This document shows, piece by piece, positions 52,677 to 62,244 of a stretch of DNA of 64,000 bases. Source of the DNA: Chitinophaga sp. HK235. GTDB lineage: Bacteria > Bacteroidota > Bacteroidia > Chitinophagales > Chitinophagaceae. The notes under the pieces were generated by a model. That model worked only from the letters and a program-made list of their open reading frames with translations, did not search any database and was not told the DNA's origin. Made by a program: the position numbers and the translations under genes. Within the stretch, counting starts at the first letter, position 1; each line of letters opens with the position of its first letter. The DNA lies in contig NZ_CP073766.1 in assembly GCF_018255755.1 (NCBI RefSeq), positions 5,516,501 through 5,580,500 on the forward strand. The letters are read 5' to 3'.

Positions 52677-54419
52677 ATGAAAAGATTAAAATTCAGATAT
52701 ATCGTTTTAGGGATGCTGGTGGCTGGTACGGCTTGTACCAAAGGTTTTCTGGATATCAACAAAGATCCGAACAATCCTGCCAAGGTTTCCTTGTCCCAAT
52801 TGTTGCCTGCTGCGGAGCAGGGGCTTGCTTCCAGTCTGGGCTTTACCAATGATAACGCCGGTGTGCGTGGTTTGACAGAAGTGCTGGCTGTATACATGCA
52901 TCAGGTGACTGTGCGTGAAGATCCAGACAAATACGGTGCTGACGGTAATGACTTCTCCATTGACAACAGCTGGATCAACTTCTGGAGCGGTAACCCGGTT
53001 CCTTCTCCAAGTTCTGATGTAATTGGTACCATGCAGAACCTGGAAGTGATGATCAAACAGGCAACGGAAAGTAACAACCTGAGATATGCCGGTATCGGAA
53101 AAATCCTGAAAGCATATGGTGTGAGCCAGTTTATAGATGCATATGGAGATGTGCCTTACACAGAAGCCACTAAGTTTGGAGAAACTGGTAACAGGTTCCC
53201 TAAATTTGACAAAGGCAGTGAAGTATATCCAAAACTGCTGGCTTTACTGGATGAAGCAATTGCTAACCTGAATGCGAAAGCTCCGAATCTTAATACTGCA
53301 ATACCTGGTAAAGACGATGTTTTTTACGGTGGTGATAAGGACCTCTGGATAAAAGCGGCCAAAACCATCAAGCTGAAATTATACAACCAATTAAGACTGG
53401 TGCAGGATGTTTCTGCTCCGGTGAATGCCCTGTTGACGGAAGGTAACCTGATCAGCACTACCAGCGAAGGTTTCATGATGAGATATACTGCAGTAGCTTC
53501 TCCGGATAGCCGTAATCCTGGTTTCTCTGAATATGTGGCTACCCAGAAAAGCCACTATCAGAGCCCCTGGTTCTATGAAATCCTGAAAGGATACAATGGC
53601 CAGATCTTCACTGGTATTGAAGATCCACGTGTGCCTTATTATTTCTACAAACAGGCAGGTTCTACTACTGAGCCTCAAAACGATACAGAATACCGTGATG
53701 GCGGATTTATCAGTATCTACTTTGGTTCTTCCGGCCCTAACCGTGACAAGACCAATGATAAGGTAATTACCGTATTCGGTATTTATCCGGTGGGCGGTCG
53801 TTATGATGATGGTGAGCCGGTTGCAGTTTCAGGAAGCAATGCTACTGGTGCCGCACCATTAAGGCTGTTGACTTATGCAGACCGTTTGTATATTGAAGCA
53901 GAACTGATCAATGCTAAAATTGTTGGTGGTGATGCAAGAGCTAAACTTTCCCAGGCAATTGACGAGTCTATGAAACAGGTTGACTATGTAGCTGGCCTGG
54001 CGAATAGCGGACAGACTATCCCGGTACTGGCTGGTAGTACAGCTGCCGGCACTTACAGGGATGCTGTTCTGGCGGAGTATGACAAAGCCACAACAGATGC
54101 CCGCAAACTGGAATACATTATGACAGAGAAATGGATACAGAGTTTCGGCTTTAGCTGTGATCAGTATACTGATTATCGTCGTACAGGCTATCCCGTTATA
54201 TTTGATCCGGGAAATCCGGTGCAGGCACCAGGTGGTTATGTACAGCCTCCTATCAATGGTGACTTCAAAAATCCGGGGGCTCAGCCTAAAGTAAAAGTGG
54301 CCAATGGCAGGAAGTTTCCATTGTCACTGCCCTGGCCAGCAAGTGAAGCGAACGTAAACCCGAATACCCCACCGGCTAAAAATCCGGACACTGCACCGGT
54401 ATTCTGGGATAAAAACTAG
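52677..54419 (+). CDS. SusD_2-type (SusD/RagB-like) lipoprotein, locus 3
   Basis: This 580-residue protein has lipobox VAGTAC (Cys20). It shares with the locus 2 protein FLDINKDPNNPAKVSL, GLTEVLAVYMHQVTVRED, KSHYQSPWFYEILKGYN, EYRDGGFISIYFGSSG and the YTDYRRTGYP end region. It belongs to the SusD_2 type and is the surface partner of SusC 3. It starts 23 bases after susC 3. The locus 2 and 3 copies are near-equal in length (572 and 580). Confidence 0.92.
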   Translation: MKRLKFRYIVLGMLVAGTACTKGFLDINKDPNNPAKVSLSQLLPAAEQGLASSLGFTNDNAGVRGLTEVLAVYMHQVTVREDPDKYGADGNDFSIDNSWINFWSGNPVPSPSSDVIGTMQNLEVMIKQATESNNLRYAGIGKILKAYGVSQFIDAYGDVPYTEATKFGETGNRFPKFDKGSEVYPKLLALLDEAIANLNAKAPNLNTAIPGKDDVFYGGDKDLWIKAAKTIKLKLYNQLRLVQDVSAPVNALLTEGNLISTTSEGFMMRYTAVASPDSRNPGFSEYVATQKSHYQSPWFYEILKGYNGQIFTGIEDPRVPYYFYKQAGSTTEPQNDTEYRDGGFISIYFGSSGPNRDKTNDKVITVFGIYPVGGRYDDGEPVAVSGSNATGAAPLRLLTYADRLYIEAELINAKIVGGDARAKLSQAIDESMKQVDYVAGLANSGQTIPVLAGSTAAGTYRDAVLAEYDKATTDARKLEYIMTEKWIQSFGFSCDQYTDYRRTGYPVIFDPGNPVQAPGGYVQPPINGDFKNPGAQPKVKVANGRKFPLSLPWPASEANVNPNTPPAKNPDTAPVFWDKN

Positions 54420-54445
54420 GTTTAAAGTCATTTAAAAGAAAGTTT

Positions 54446-55342
54446 ATGAAGAAGATAATCAGTTTTGTCATATTAGCAGGGTTGGCGGTTTCGTTTACTG
54501 CTTGCCGTAAAAACGACAATCCTAAACTGCCGGATATAGCCAAGGGTGTTTTGCCTCAACTGGTGCAGGATGATACACGTGAAATATTGATCAAGGATGC
54601 GGCAAATTTCAACACCGCATTTACTGTTGGTCTTTACTTTAAGGATGGTAACCAACCTAAGAAAATGGACCTGATGGTGGCGATGAATGGTGATTATTCC
54701 AATCCAAAACCGTTGAAGGCGGAAATTACCTCTTTCCCCAGCAAACAGGAAATCACTGGTGCTCAGCTGGCAGCAGCTTTCGGGTTACAGCCCAGTGCTA
54801 TTAAACCAGGAGATGCTTTCGAAATCAGACCGGATATCACCCTGGTGGATGGTACTTTGTTGCCAGCCTTCAGAACGGCTATTATCAACGGTGATTTGAC
54901 TGAGCTGCCACCTTATGGCGTTGATGCCAACAACTTCCCGGATGCAAATATGACCATGACTTATGAGAAAGTTTGTCCGTATGTAAAGGATGATTTTCTG
55001 AATGCTAATGGCGTACTGTATGTAGATGATAAAAATTTCTCCGGTGCTACTTATCCTGTAAAAGTGGACATTAACGGTGATACCTGGACCCTTACCGATT
55101 GGGCAGGTGTTCCGGGTGCTAAAATCACCATGACACTGGACCAGCGTAATTATAAGATGACCATCAAACAACAGACTTATGCTGCTGTGGCTCCTAATCT
55201 GGACCCTAACGAGCATGACTGGACTGTTGTGGGCTCTGGTAAAATCAATCCATGCACCAAATCAGTGACTTTGACAGTTACCAATACTTCCAGAGAAAGT
55301 AACTATGGTACTGCGACTACTAAAATTTACGTGAAACAATAA
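54446..55342 (+). CDS. Two-domain lipoprotein of the locus 3 triplet (long form)
   Basis: This 298-residue protein has a lipobox ending FTAC (about Cys20). The N-terminal domain (about residues 25-180) matches the short locus 2 protein. The C-terminal domain (about 183-298) begins with VCPYVKDDFLNANGVLYVDD and has strand-rich segments such as VKVDINGDTWTLTDW and KITMTLDQRNYKMTIKQ. It also contains a possible Cys pair (CPY near its start and NPCTK). This looks like a surface beta-sandwich or lipocalin-like module. It could bind ligand as SusE does, but that is inference. It ends at a strong terminator. Confidence 0.75.
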   Translation: MKKIISFVILAGLAVSFTACRKNDNPKLPDIAKGVLPQLVQDDTREILIKDAANFNTAFTVGLYFKDGNQPKKMDLMVAMNGDYSNPKPLKAEITSFPSKQEITGAQLAAAFGLQPSAIKPGDAFEIRPDITLVDGTLLPAFRTAIINGDLTELPPYGVDANNFPDANMTMTYEKVCPYVKDDFLNANGVLYVDDKNFSGATYPVKVDINGDTWTLTDWAGVPGAKITMTLDQRNYKMTIKQQTYAAVAPNLDPNEHDWTVVGSGKINPCTKSVTLTVTNTSRESNYGTATTKIYVKQ

Positions 55343-55364
55343 TTATCAGCTATTCTAAAATAGG

Positions 55365-55397
55365 AACCGCCCCGGCATAAACCGGGGCGGTTTTTTT
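55365..55397 (+). terminator. Rho-independent terminator of locus 3
   Basis: A perfect 11-bp stem AACCGCCCCGG/CCGGGGCGGTT has a CATAAA loop and more T. It lies 23 bases past the locus 3 lipoprotein stop codon. Confidence 0.88.
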
Positions 55398-55593
55398 ATG
55401 CACCTGCACAGCGATAATATTTTCGTATATAACACGAAGGTAGTATCTTCTTCCAAAGTGCTTTATTTATATTTGTGACCATCGAAATTGTTTCGGGTGC
55501 CAGAATCTGAGAAGGATAGACGAATCTAAATCTAAAATTGCGAGTTCAAATAAAATCTAAATACTAGACGGAGAAAGTTCAAAAATTGTTTTT

Positions 55594-55819
55594 GCTTATT
55601 TAATTTTCATAGGAAGGGTTCATTTGCTTATGAAGAAAAGTCTGACCAGCTTTTCGTCAGTTCTGTTTATAATCGGTATCCAAAAGCTATAACGGGGGAC
55701 ATTCAACAGTAGCATAGAGGGTTTTAGGGAATGCACCGTCATAGGTATGATTTCGCTTTTCCGGATTGTAAATTTATTTTGGTTTTTTGCTTATTGAATG
55801 CTGTTTTTCATTACTTATG
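55594..55819 (+). repeat. Dispersed GCTTAT motif in the susC 4 leader
   Basis: Three copies of TTTGCTTAT and one ACTTATG lie within 226 bases, ahead of the GCTTATG at the true start (55978-55984). Random expectation for the hexamer in this leader is far below one. Could be a binding site for an RNA or DNA regulator. Confidence 0.4.
55630..55692 (+). other. Short leader reading frame upstream of susC 4
   Basis: The frame encodes 20 residues (MKKSLTSFSSVLFIIGIQKL) and has the GCTTATG start context of the susC genes. The sequence looks like a truncated signal peptide, so it may be a remnant of an older susC start or a regulatory leader peptide. Confidence 0.25.
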
Positions 55820-55981
55820 AGAGGATTAACTGCAGCAGTAGCATGACTTTGCGCCAGTGACTGCGTAAAGGTTTTTCATTTTAATTTTTAATGTTTGATA
55901 AAAGCATTTAATGCTTAATGGCATTACTATGTCTGAATGTATGTGTCAGCTACTTTTTATTTTCTCAAATCAAAATCGCTT

Positions 55982-58900
55982 ATGAAGAAAGGATTGCTCC
56001 TCTGGCTGTTCGCGGCCATCAGCGCTTTACAGGCGCTGGGTCAAACACGAACAATCACTGGTAAGGTTACCGACGCGAAGGATGGGTCACCTTTACCCGG
56101 CGTTACGGTGAAAATTGTTAGCACGGCTAACGGAACTATGACCAGCGCTACCGGTGAATTTCATTTAAACGTAGATGCCAAGTCATCTTCCCTGGAATTT
56201 TCTTTTGTTGGTTATGCTACACAGGTAGTGGGCATTGCCGGCAAAAATGCTGTTAACGTAAAACTTGCCCAGGATGAAAAAGGCCTGAGCGAAGTGGTGG
56301 TAGTGGGTTACGGTACAGTAGAAAGAAAGAACATCACTGCTTCCGTTGCCAGTATTAAAGGTGCAGCATTGAAAGATGTTGCTTCCCCCAGTATCGACCG
56401 TCAGCTTGCCGGTCAGGTAGCGGGTGTTCAGGCAACAGTATCCAGCGGTATGCTTGGTCAACCAGCGCGTATCCGTATCCGTGGTACAAACAGTATCAGT
56501 AGCGGTACCGATCCGTTGTACGTAATCGATGGAGTTCCTTATATCGCTGGTAACCAGAGTGGCGTTACTCCCAACAATCCGCTGGGCGATATCAACCCTA
56601 ATGACATTGAAAGTATGGAAGTACTGAAAGACGGTGCTGCTACTGCAATCTATGGCTCCCGCGCAACAAACGGCGTAATCCTGATCACTACCAAAAGAGG
56701 TAAGTCCGGTAAACCCCGTTTAACTTATGATGCATGGCTGGCTGCTGCTACTCCGTCCAAGCTCTATAAAGTACTGAATGCAGATGAATTCATTACCATC
56801 GCGAATGAAAAACTGTCTAACGCAGATCCTACAGCTCCTAAGTATGCAATTGCTACACCTAATCCTGATGGTGGCTTTTATGATACAGATTGGCAGAAAC
56901 TGGTAACGAGAACAGGTTTCCAGCAGAACCACGCACTGTCTATGAGCGGCGCCAGCGACCAGACCAACTACTATGTGTCTGTAGGTTATTCCGACCTGAC
57001 TGGTATCCTGGTAGGTAACAATCAGAAAAAATACCAGGCCCGCCTGAAAATCGAACAGAAAGCATTTGATGTAGTAACCGTAGGGGTGAATATGGGTGTT
57101 TCCCACATTACCAACAATGGTCTCAACACCAGTCAGAGTGGCTTGTCCAGTAACCTGTCCAACGCGCTGCGCTCTTTACCTAACGTTCCTGCACAATGGA
57201 ATGATGGTACCTACAACCTGAGCCCTACCAATACCCTGGGCAGTGGTTCCAACAAACTGACCATCAGCGACAACTATACCAACATTAAATATGTACTGGA
57301 TAATAACATTTATCGCAACCAGAACCTGAACATCACAGGTAACTCTTTTGCAAGCGTTAAAATCCTGAAATCATTTGATCTGAGAACACAGATCGGTATC
57401 AACTACCTGAATGGTGAAGACTACCAGTACTGGAACCCGATTCACGGTGATGGTAAAAGTGGTAACGGTTATGTGTATCAGCAGTTCATTCCCAGCTTCC
57501 GTTACAACTGGGTGAACACTTTAAGCTATAACAAAGTGATCGGTTCACATAATGTGAATGCGGTGATTGGTATGGAAAACCAGAAAACCAGGGAAAGAAA
57601 CTTCTTTGGGTCAGGTACCAACCTTACCAATCCTTTCTTTGGTGTTAATAACATCATTGATGCGAGTTTAGCTACCCAGACCACTGGCGGTAATGTTATT
57701 GAACGTGCTTTCCAGTCATATTTTGGCCGTGCCACTTATGGTTACAAAGACCGTTACCTGTTGTCTGCTACCTTGCGCCGGGATGCGATTTCTTCCCTGC
57801 CTATTGGTAAACAGAATGTTACACTGCCAGGTGCATCTGTTGCCTGGAGAGTTTCTCAGGAAGATTTCTTCAAGAATGCCAATATCGGTTTCATCAGCAA
57901 CCTGAAACTCCGTGGCGGTTATGCTAAAGTGGGCAACGTGGACATCGGCGCCTATCCTTATGCGGGTACTTACAAGCCTGTACTGTACGGACCATTGCTG
58001 GGTATCGCTTTCGGCCAGATGTTCAATCCTAACCTGACTTTCGAAACCAGTAAAAAAATCAACGTAGGTCTTGACCTCGGTTTGTTGCAGGACAGAATTA
58101 CTGTAACTGCAGACTACTTCAAGAATGATATCGACAACATGATCCTGGCTTCTCCGCTGCCTCCATCTTTGGGTGTTCCCAGCACTGGTAAGCCAAACGT
58201 ATTTTACTCCAACGTTGGTAAAATGTACAACAGAGGTGTGGAGCTGACTATCAACAGTACCAATATCCAGCGTAAGGATCTGACCTGGACAACATCCTTT
58301 AACCTGTCTTTTATCCAGAACAAAGTGACCGCACTGGTAAACGATGCTGATATCAGCTATGCTTACAACGTTACCCGTGTTGGCGAATCAATGGGTTCCT
58401 TCTACGGTTTTGAATCTGCCGGTGTAAACCCTGCCAATGGTAATCCGCTGTGGAAAAGAGCAGATGGTTCTGTTATCCAGGGCTACCAGGGTATCGATAA
58501 TGATCCTAAAAACGGTAAATATTATGCCTACGATCCTGCTAAACCGGAAGATGTCAGCACACAGGTGGCTTCTCTGTCTACCAGTGATAAAAAGATCCTC
58601 GGTCGTGCATTGCCTACTTACTACGGTGGTTTGAACAACACTGTTACCTACAAAGGATTTGACTTTAACATCTTCCTGTCCTTCTCCGGTGGTAACAAAG
58701 TGTATAACGTAACCCGTCAGGAAACACTCAACAACCAGAAGTTCCAGAATAATGGTAAAGAAGTGCTGAACAGATGGACTACACCCGGTCAGGTTACTGA
58801 TGTGCCTAAACTCTACTATGGTTCTGACAACTTCGTGTTACAGAGCGGTAACGTAAACAGCCGTTTCCTCGAAGATGGTAGCTTTATCCGTGCACAAAAC

Positions 58901-59128
58901 ATTGGTCTGGGTTATACGCTGCCTAAATCAATGCTGGAAAGATTCAGAATAAACAACCTCCGTGTATATGCACAGGTACAGAATGCATTTGTGATTACCA
59001 AGTATAAAGGTCTGGATCCTGAGTTAAACACTTATACTGACTCCAGAGCTAATACTCAGCCAGGTCTGGACTACAACACCAACCCGGTTCCCCGTACCTA
59101 TACTTTTGGTATTAACGTAGGATTATAA
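55982..59128 (+). CDS. SusC/RagA-type TonB-dependent transporter, locus 4
   Basis: This protein is 1048 residues from the ATG at 55982. The signal peptide ends ALGQ, the CarboxypepD-like domain follows (about residues 22-95, ITGKVTDAKDGSPLPGVTVK), then the TonB-box-like SEVVVVGYGTVERK. The plug carries YVIDGVPYIAG and LKDGAATAIYGSRATNGVIL, and the barrel ends FGINVGL. It differs from loci 2 and 3 and is closer in style to locus 1. The frame is open to 55937, but the signal peptide and the GCTTATG context fix the start. susD follows 11 bases later. Confidence 0.93.
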   Translation: MKKGLLLWLFAAISALQALGQTRTITGKVTDAKDGSPLPGVTVKIVSTANGTMTSATGEFHLNVDAKSSSLEFSFVGYATQVVGIAGKNAVNVKLAQDEKGLSEVVVVGYGTVERKNITASVASIKGAALKDVASPSIDRQLAGQVAGVQATVSSGMLGQPARIRIRGTNSISSGTDPLYVIDGVPYIAGNQSGVTPNNPLGDINPNDIESMEVLKDGAATAIYGSRATNGVILITTKRGKSGKPRLTYDAWLAAATPSKLYKVLNADEFITIANEKLSNADPTAPKYAIATPNPDGGFYDTDWQKLVTRTGFQQNHALSMSGASDQTNYYVSVGYSDLTGILVGNNQKKYQARLKIEQKAFDVVTVGVNMGVSHITNNGLNTSQSGLSSNLSNALRSLPNVPAQWNDGTYNLSPTNTLGSGSNKLTISDNYTNIKYVLDNNIYRNQNLNITGNSFASVKILKSFDLRTQIGINYLNGEDYQYWNPIHGDGKSGNGYVYQQFIPSFRYNWVNTLSYNKVIGSHNVNAVIGMENQKTRERNFFGSGTNLTNPFFGVNNIIDASLATQTTGGNVIERAFQSYFGRATYGYKDRYLLSATLRRDAISSLPIGKQNVTLPGASVAWRVSQEDFFKNANIGFISNLKLRGGYAKVGNVDIGAYPYAGTYKPVLYGPLLGIAFGQMFNPNLTFETSKKINVGLDLGLLQDRITVTADYFKNDIDNMILASPLPPSLGVPSTGKPNVFYSNVGKMYNRGVELTINSTNIQRKDLTWTTSFNLSFIQNKVTALVNDADISYAYNVTRVGESMGSFYGFESAGVNPANGNPLWKRADGSVIQGYQGIDNDPKNGKYYAYDPAKPEDVSTQVASLSTSDKKILGRALPTYYGGLNNTVTYKGFDFNIFLSFSGGNKVYNVTRQETLNNQKFQNNGKEVLNRWTTPGQVTDVPKLYYGSDNFVLQSGNVNSRFLEDGSFIRAQNIGLGYTLPKSMLERFRINNLRVYAQVQNAFVITKYKGLDPELNTYTDSRANTQPGLDYNTNPVPRTYTFGINVGL

Positions 59129-59139
59129 AAAAATTGAGC

Positions 59140-60771
59140 ATGAAAAATAAATTTGCATATACATATAACAGAAGCCTGAAAACGGCTATGGCAGGACTCC
59201 TGGCAATTGGTTTGGGTGTTGCATCCTGCTCAAAATATACGGAGCTGGCGCCTAAAAATGCCATGCCTGCTGAAACAGTGTTTAATGATTCTGCTACCAT
59301 TGAACTGGCACTGAACGGTATGTACAATACTGCGGCCATTGGTAGTTATAATGATGATTACTCGGCTGGTCGTGGTTATCCTTTCGGTGCTGCTTCCATT
59401 GAGCAGGCTGAAATGCGTGGAGAAGATATGGTGAACCTGGCCACGTTTTATGAAATCACTTATAAAGCTACCTATAGCCCTACTTCCGCTAACAACGTGA
59501 ACATGTGGGTGAACCTGTATGCACTGATCAACCAGACTAATACCCTGATCGACGGTGTTCGTAAGGCCGCTGCAAAAGGAGTCGTTAGTCAGGCTAAAGC
59601 TGCACAGGTAGAAGGCGAAGCCCGTTTTATGCGTGCATTGGCACATCACGAGGCGGTTATTAACTTCAGCCGTCCTTATGCAGACGGAGCTGGTTCTAAA
59701 GTAGGGGTTCCTTACCGTGATCTTCCTGTGGGCACACCTGAAGAAATTCAGGTGGCTATGAAGATTGGCCGTGGTACCGTTGCTGAAGACTACACCAAAA
59801 TCCTGGCAGACCTGGACTATGCAGAAGCTAACCTGCCTGCCACACCTAAGGGAAAAGATATAGCCAGGGCTGGTAAAGGAGCTGCTATTGCACTGAAAAC
59901 AAGGATTAAACTGCACATGGGTGATTGGGCTGGTGTGATTGCAGAAGCTACCAAACTGGGTACTGCTACTGCTGGTAACTTCGTAAGCCCTATCAACGGG
60001 TATAAATTACTGCCTGGTCCGGATGAAGCGTTTGTGAAATACGATAATAACAAGGAGTCTATCTTCTCTATCGCACAATCTGCTGCTACCAATCCTAATA
60101 CCAACGCTGCGCTGGCTTCCATGTTCGGTCCTGCCGATAAAAATGGCCGTGGTCTGGTGGCTACAAGCCCTAACCTGTACAATGCTTCTTTCTGGGTAAG
60201 CGATGACTTACGTCGTAGCGCGCTGCAGGTGAAACAATTGACCGTTAAAAGCGGCAAACCCAGCCAGAACTTTTACTTTAACTACAAATACCGCGATTAC
60301 CTGAACAAAGCAGACTGGGCACCAATTATCAGATATGCTGAGGTAATACTGAACGCTGCAGAAGCTTATGCCCGTACAGGAAATACTGCACAGGCTTTCC
60401 TGTTGTTCAATGCTGTACGTAACCGTGCATTGCCTCCTACAAGTACTAACTTCCTCACTACACCTCCTGCGGATATGGTACAGGCCATCCTGAATGAGCG
60501 TCGTATTGAGTTTGCAGGTGAAGGTCGTCGCTGGCCGGATATCACCCGCCTGGTGATGGACCCTGTGTATGGTACCGGTGGTATTCCAGCTAAAGTGCTG
60601 CTGACAGATCTGAAAGATGATGGCAGCAACTACGATCTCGTTAACAGACCAGTTACCAATTCCAGATTCGGTAAGATTGACTACAGCGATTTCAGATTTA
60701 TCTGGCCGCTGCCATCTACTGAAATCCTGTCCAATCCTACGCTGAAGGATGCACAGAATCCTGGTTACTAG
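59140..60771 (+). CDS. SusD/RagB-family nutrient-binding lipoprotein, locus 4
   Basis: This protein is 543 residues from the ATG at 59140. The lipobox ends GVASC (Cys30). Classic SusD features are RFMRALAHHEAVINFSRPYA, IRYAEVILNAAEAYARTG, LNERRIEFAGEGRRWPD and the C-terminal FIWPLPSTEILSNP. It binds the nutrient on the surface and closes the SusC 4 barrel. A TTG two codons before the ATG is less likely. It is followed by a terminator. Confidence 0.93.
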   Translation: MKNKFAYTYNRSLKTAMAGLLAIGLGVASCSKYTELAPKNAMPAETVFNDSATIELALNGMYNTAAIGSYNDDYSAGRGYPFGAASIEQAEMRGEDMVNLATFYEITYKATYSPTSANNVNMWVNLYALINQTNTLIDGVRKAAAKGVVSQAKAAQVEGEARFMRALAHHEAVINFSRPYADGAGSKVGVPYRDLPVGTPEEIQVAMKIGRGTVAEDYTKILADLDYAEANLPATPKGKDIARAGKGAAIALKTRIKLHMGDWAGVIAEATKLGTATAGNFVSPINGYKLLPGPDEAFVKYDNNKESIFSIAQSAATNPNTNAALASMFGPADKNGRGLVATSPNLYNASFWVSDDLRRSALQVKQLTVKSGKPSQNFYFNYKYRDYLNKADWAPIIRYAEVILNAAEAYARTGNTAQAFLLFNAVRNRALPPTSTNFLTTPPADMVQAILNERRIEFAGEGRRWPDITRLVMDPVYGTGGIPAKVLLTDLKDDGSNYDLVNRPVTNSRFGKIDYSDFRFIWPLPSTEILSNPTLKDAQNPGY

Positions 60772-60828
60772 TTTGCGATAGGTTATGTTTTTAGATAGAT
60801 GATGAGTAACATATATTCAGTTAACAAC

Positions 60829-60855
60829 GTCCCGGGATTACTCCCGGGACTTTTT
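60829..60855 (+). terminator. Rho-independent terminator of locus 4
   Basis: A perfect 9-bp stem GTCCCGGGA/TCCCGGGAC has a TTAC loop and five T. It lies 57 bases after the susD 4 stop codon. Confidence 0.85.
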
Positions 60856-60962
60856 ATTGGGCGTTAGCGGGCTATTAAAGCCTGTTTTCCGGAGGCTCGG
60901 GTTATTATCCCTCCCCCAGGTGGTGAAACGTTCAAAACAGCGCTGGAAATGAAGAAAAAACA

Positions 60963-60995
60963 AAAAGGGCAGACCTGATTCAGGTCTGCCCTTTT
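60963..60995 (-). terminator. Minus-strand terminator of the TlpA-like gene
   Basis: A perfect 15-bp stem (60963-60977 with 60981-60995) has a three-base loop. On the minus strand it is followed by TTTTTGTTTTTTC. It lies 19 bases past the stop codon of the gene at 61014. Confidence 0.85.
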
Positions 60996-61013
60996 ATATA
61001 GCAACTAATCTGT

Positions 61014-62174
61014 TTATTTCAGTACTTCCTGGAGCTTTGCAATCAGCGCATCGCCTCTGAGGTCAGAAGCAATCACTTTACCCTGCGGATCGAGCAGGAA
61101 GTTGGTAGGGATAGCGTTGATACCGTATAAAGGTACTACGGAAGAATCCCAGAACTTCAGGTCGCTCACATGGTTCCAGGTGAGGCCATCTTTGGAGATG
61201 GCAGCCAGCCATTGTTCCCTGGTTTTATCCAGTGATACACCCAGGATGGTGAAGTTTTTGTTTTTAAACTGCTGGAAAGCTCTTACCACATTGGGGTTTT
61301 CTTCCCGGCAGGGACCGCACCAGCTGGCCCAGAAGTCGAGCAGTACATATTTACCACGCAGTGACTTCAGGCTGATCATTTTGCCGTTGGGATCAGGCAG
61401 GGAGAAATCAGGTGCTTCCATCCCTACTTTTACCGCAGCTGTAGGCTCTTCGCCACCGGCTGCATCGCTGCCTGTCGGCTGATTGCTTTTTTCCAGTTGC
61501 GCAATCCTGTCGGTCATGCTTTTTACCAGGGTATTTTTAGGGAAGCGGGTGGTTAATCCAGTGATCACCTGTTTATGGGAGATGATTTCTTCCGGATTTC
61601 TTACCTGGCTGATAGCAAATACAGCGTTGGCAGGGTTTTTTGTTTTTCCTGCCATATCAAAAAAGCTCTGTTCAAAATCCTTTTCTTTTTTCTGAACAGC
61701 GGTCAGCTGTGGCTGGAACACACTGTCCGGTACTTTGGCGCCATGGAGGCTGTCTACCTTGCGCATTTCTTCGGTGAGCGCGATAGATTGTTTGCTGATG
61801 TCCTGGAGGAACTGATGCAGTTCGGAGGTGGCTTCAGAGCCAGACACTTTCATGTTTTCCAGGTTGCTGACATCACCTTCCAGTTTCATGTCACCAGCAT
61901 CCAGGGAGAGCAGGATGAATTTGCCGTTTTCAAAACGGATACGGTACAGGCCCTGCTCAGGTACCATGCCTTTGAGGGTAAATTTACCGCTGGCATCCTT
62001 TACGTTGGTAGAGTCTACCACTTTCAGGTTGTCGAGCGTAAGCTCTTCCAGTACAACGGGGCCGAGCGGCAGGTTGGTAAAGTGCCCTTCTATCTTGAAC
62101 TCACCTTTTTCCTGCTGTCCGGCACATCCGGCCAGGAAAGCTGCTACGGACATCCACAATAAGTATTTTTTCAT
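61014..62174 (-). CDS. TlpA-like thioredoxin lipoprotein with DUF4369 domain
   Basis: This 386-residue lipoprotein (LAGC lipobox, Cys17) has an N-terminal DUF4369 domain (about residues 25-125; FKIEGHFTNLPLGPVVLEEL), a helical middle part and a C-terminal thioredoxin-like domain (about 250-386). The active pair is in FWASWCGPCREENP (Cys-Gly-Pro-Cys), and the cis-Pro is in INAIPTNFLLDPQG. Such proteins keep redox balance in the periplasm of Bacteroidota and often lie near susC/susD loci. The gene is downstream of gatB on the minus strand, 70 bases away. Confidence 0.88.
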   Translation of the reverse strand: MKKYLLWMSVAAFLAGCAGQQEKGEFKIEGHFTNLPLGPVVLEELTLDNLKVVDSTNVKDASGKFTLKGMVPEQGLYRIRFENGKFILLSLDAGDMKLEGDVSNLENMKVSGSEATSELHQFLQDISKQSIALTEEMRKVDSLHGAKVPDSVFQPQLTAVQKKEKDFEQSFFDMAGKTKNPANAVFAISQVRNPEEIISHKQVITGLTTRFPKNTLVKSMTDRIAQLEKSNQPTGSDAAGGEEPTAAVKVGMEAPDFSLPDPNGKMISLKSLRGKYVLLDFWASWCGPCREENPNVVRAFQQFKNKNFTILGVSLDKTREQWLAAISKDGLTWNHVSDLKFWDSSVVPLYGINAIPTNFLLDPQGKVIASDLRGDALIAKLQEVLK

Positions 62175-62244
62175 GCTGCTGTTTTTTTATCGTTTTTTCT
62201 GAGCCTTACAACTATCAATATTAGCTAAATAAATGCAAAGCGTC

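Larger units (their letters stand above)
55343..55981. other. Leader region of susC 4 with repeated GCTTAT motifs
   Basis: This 639-base region starts with the locus 3 terminator and is then AT-rich. GCTTAT occurs at 55594-55599, 55626-55631, 55789-55794 and in the real start context at 55978, with ACTTATG at 55813-55819. The copy at 55626 precedes a 20-codon reading frame. No regulator gene, STN-type receptor or clear TAnnTTTG box is present. Confidence 0.4.

Noticed and set aside
55343..55981. An invertible promoter (phase variation) ahead of susC 4
   Set aside because: I looked for inverted repeats flanking the promoter region in each susC leader and for a nearby invertase gene and found neither.
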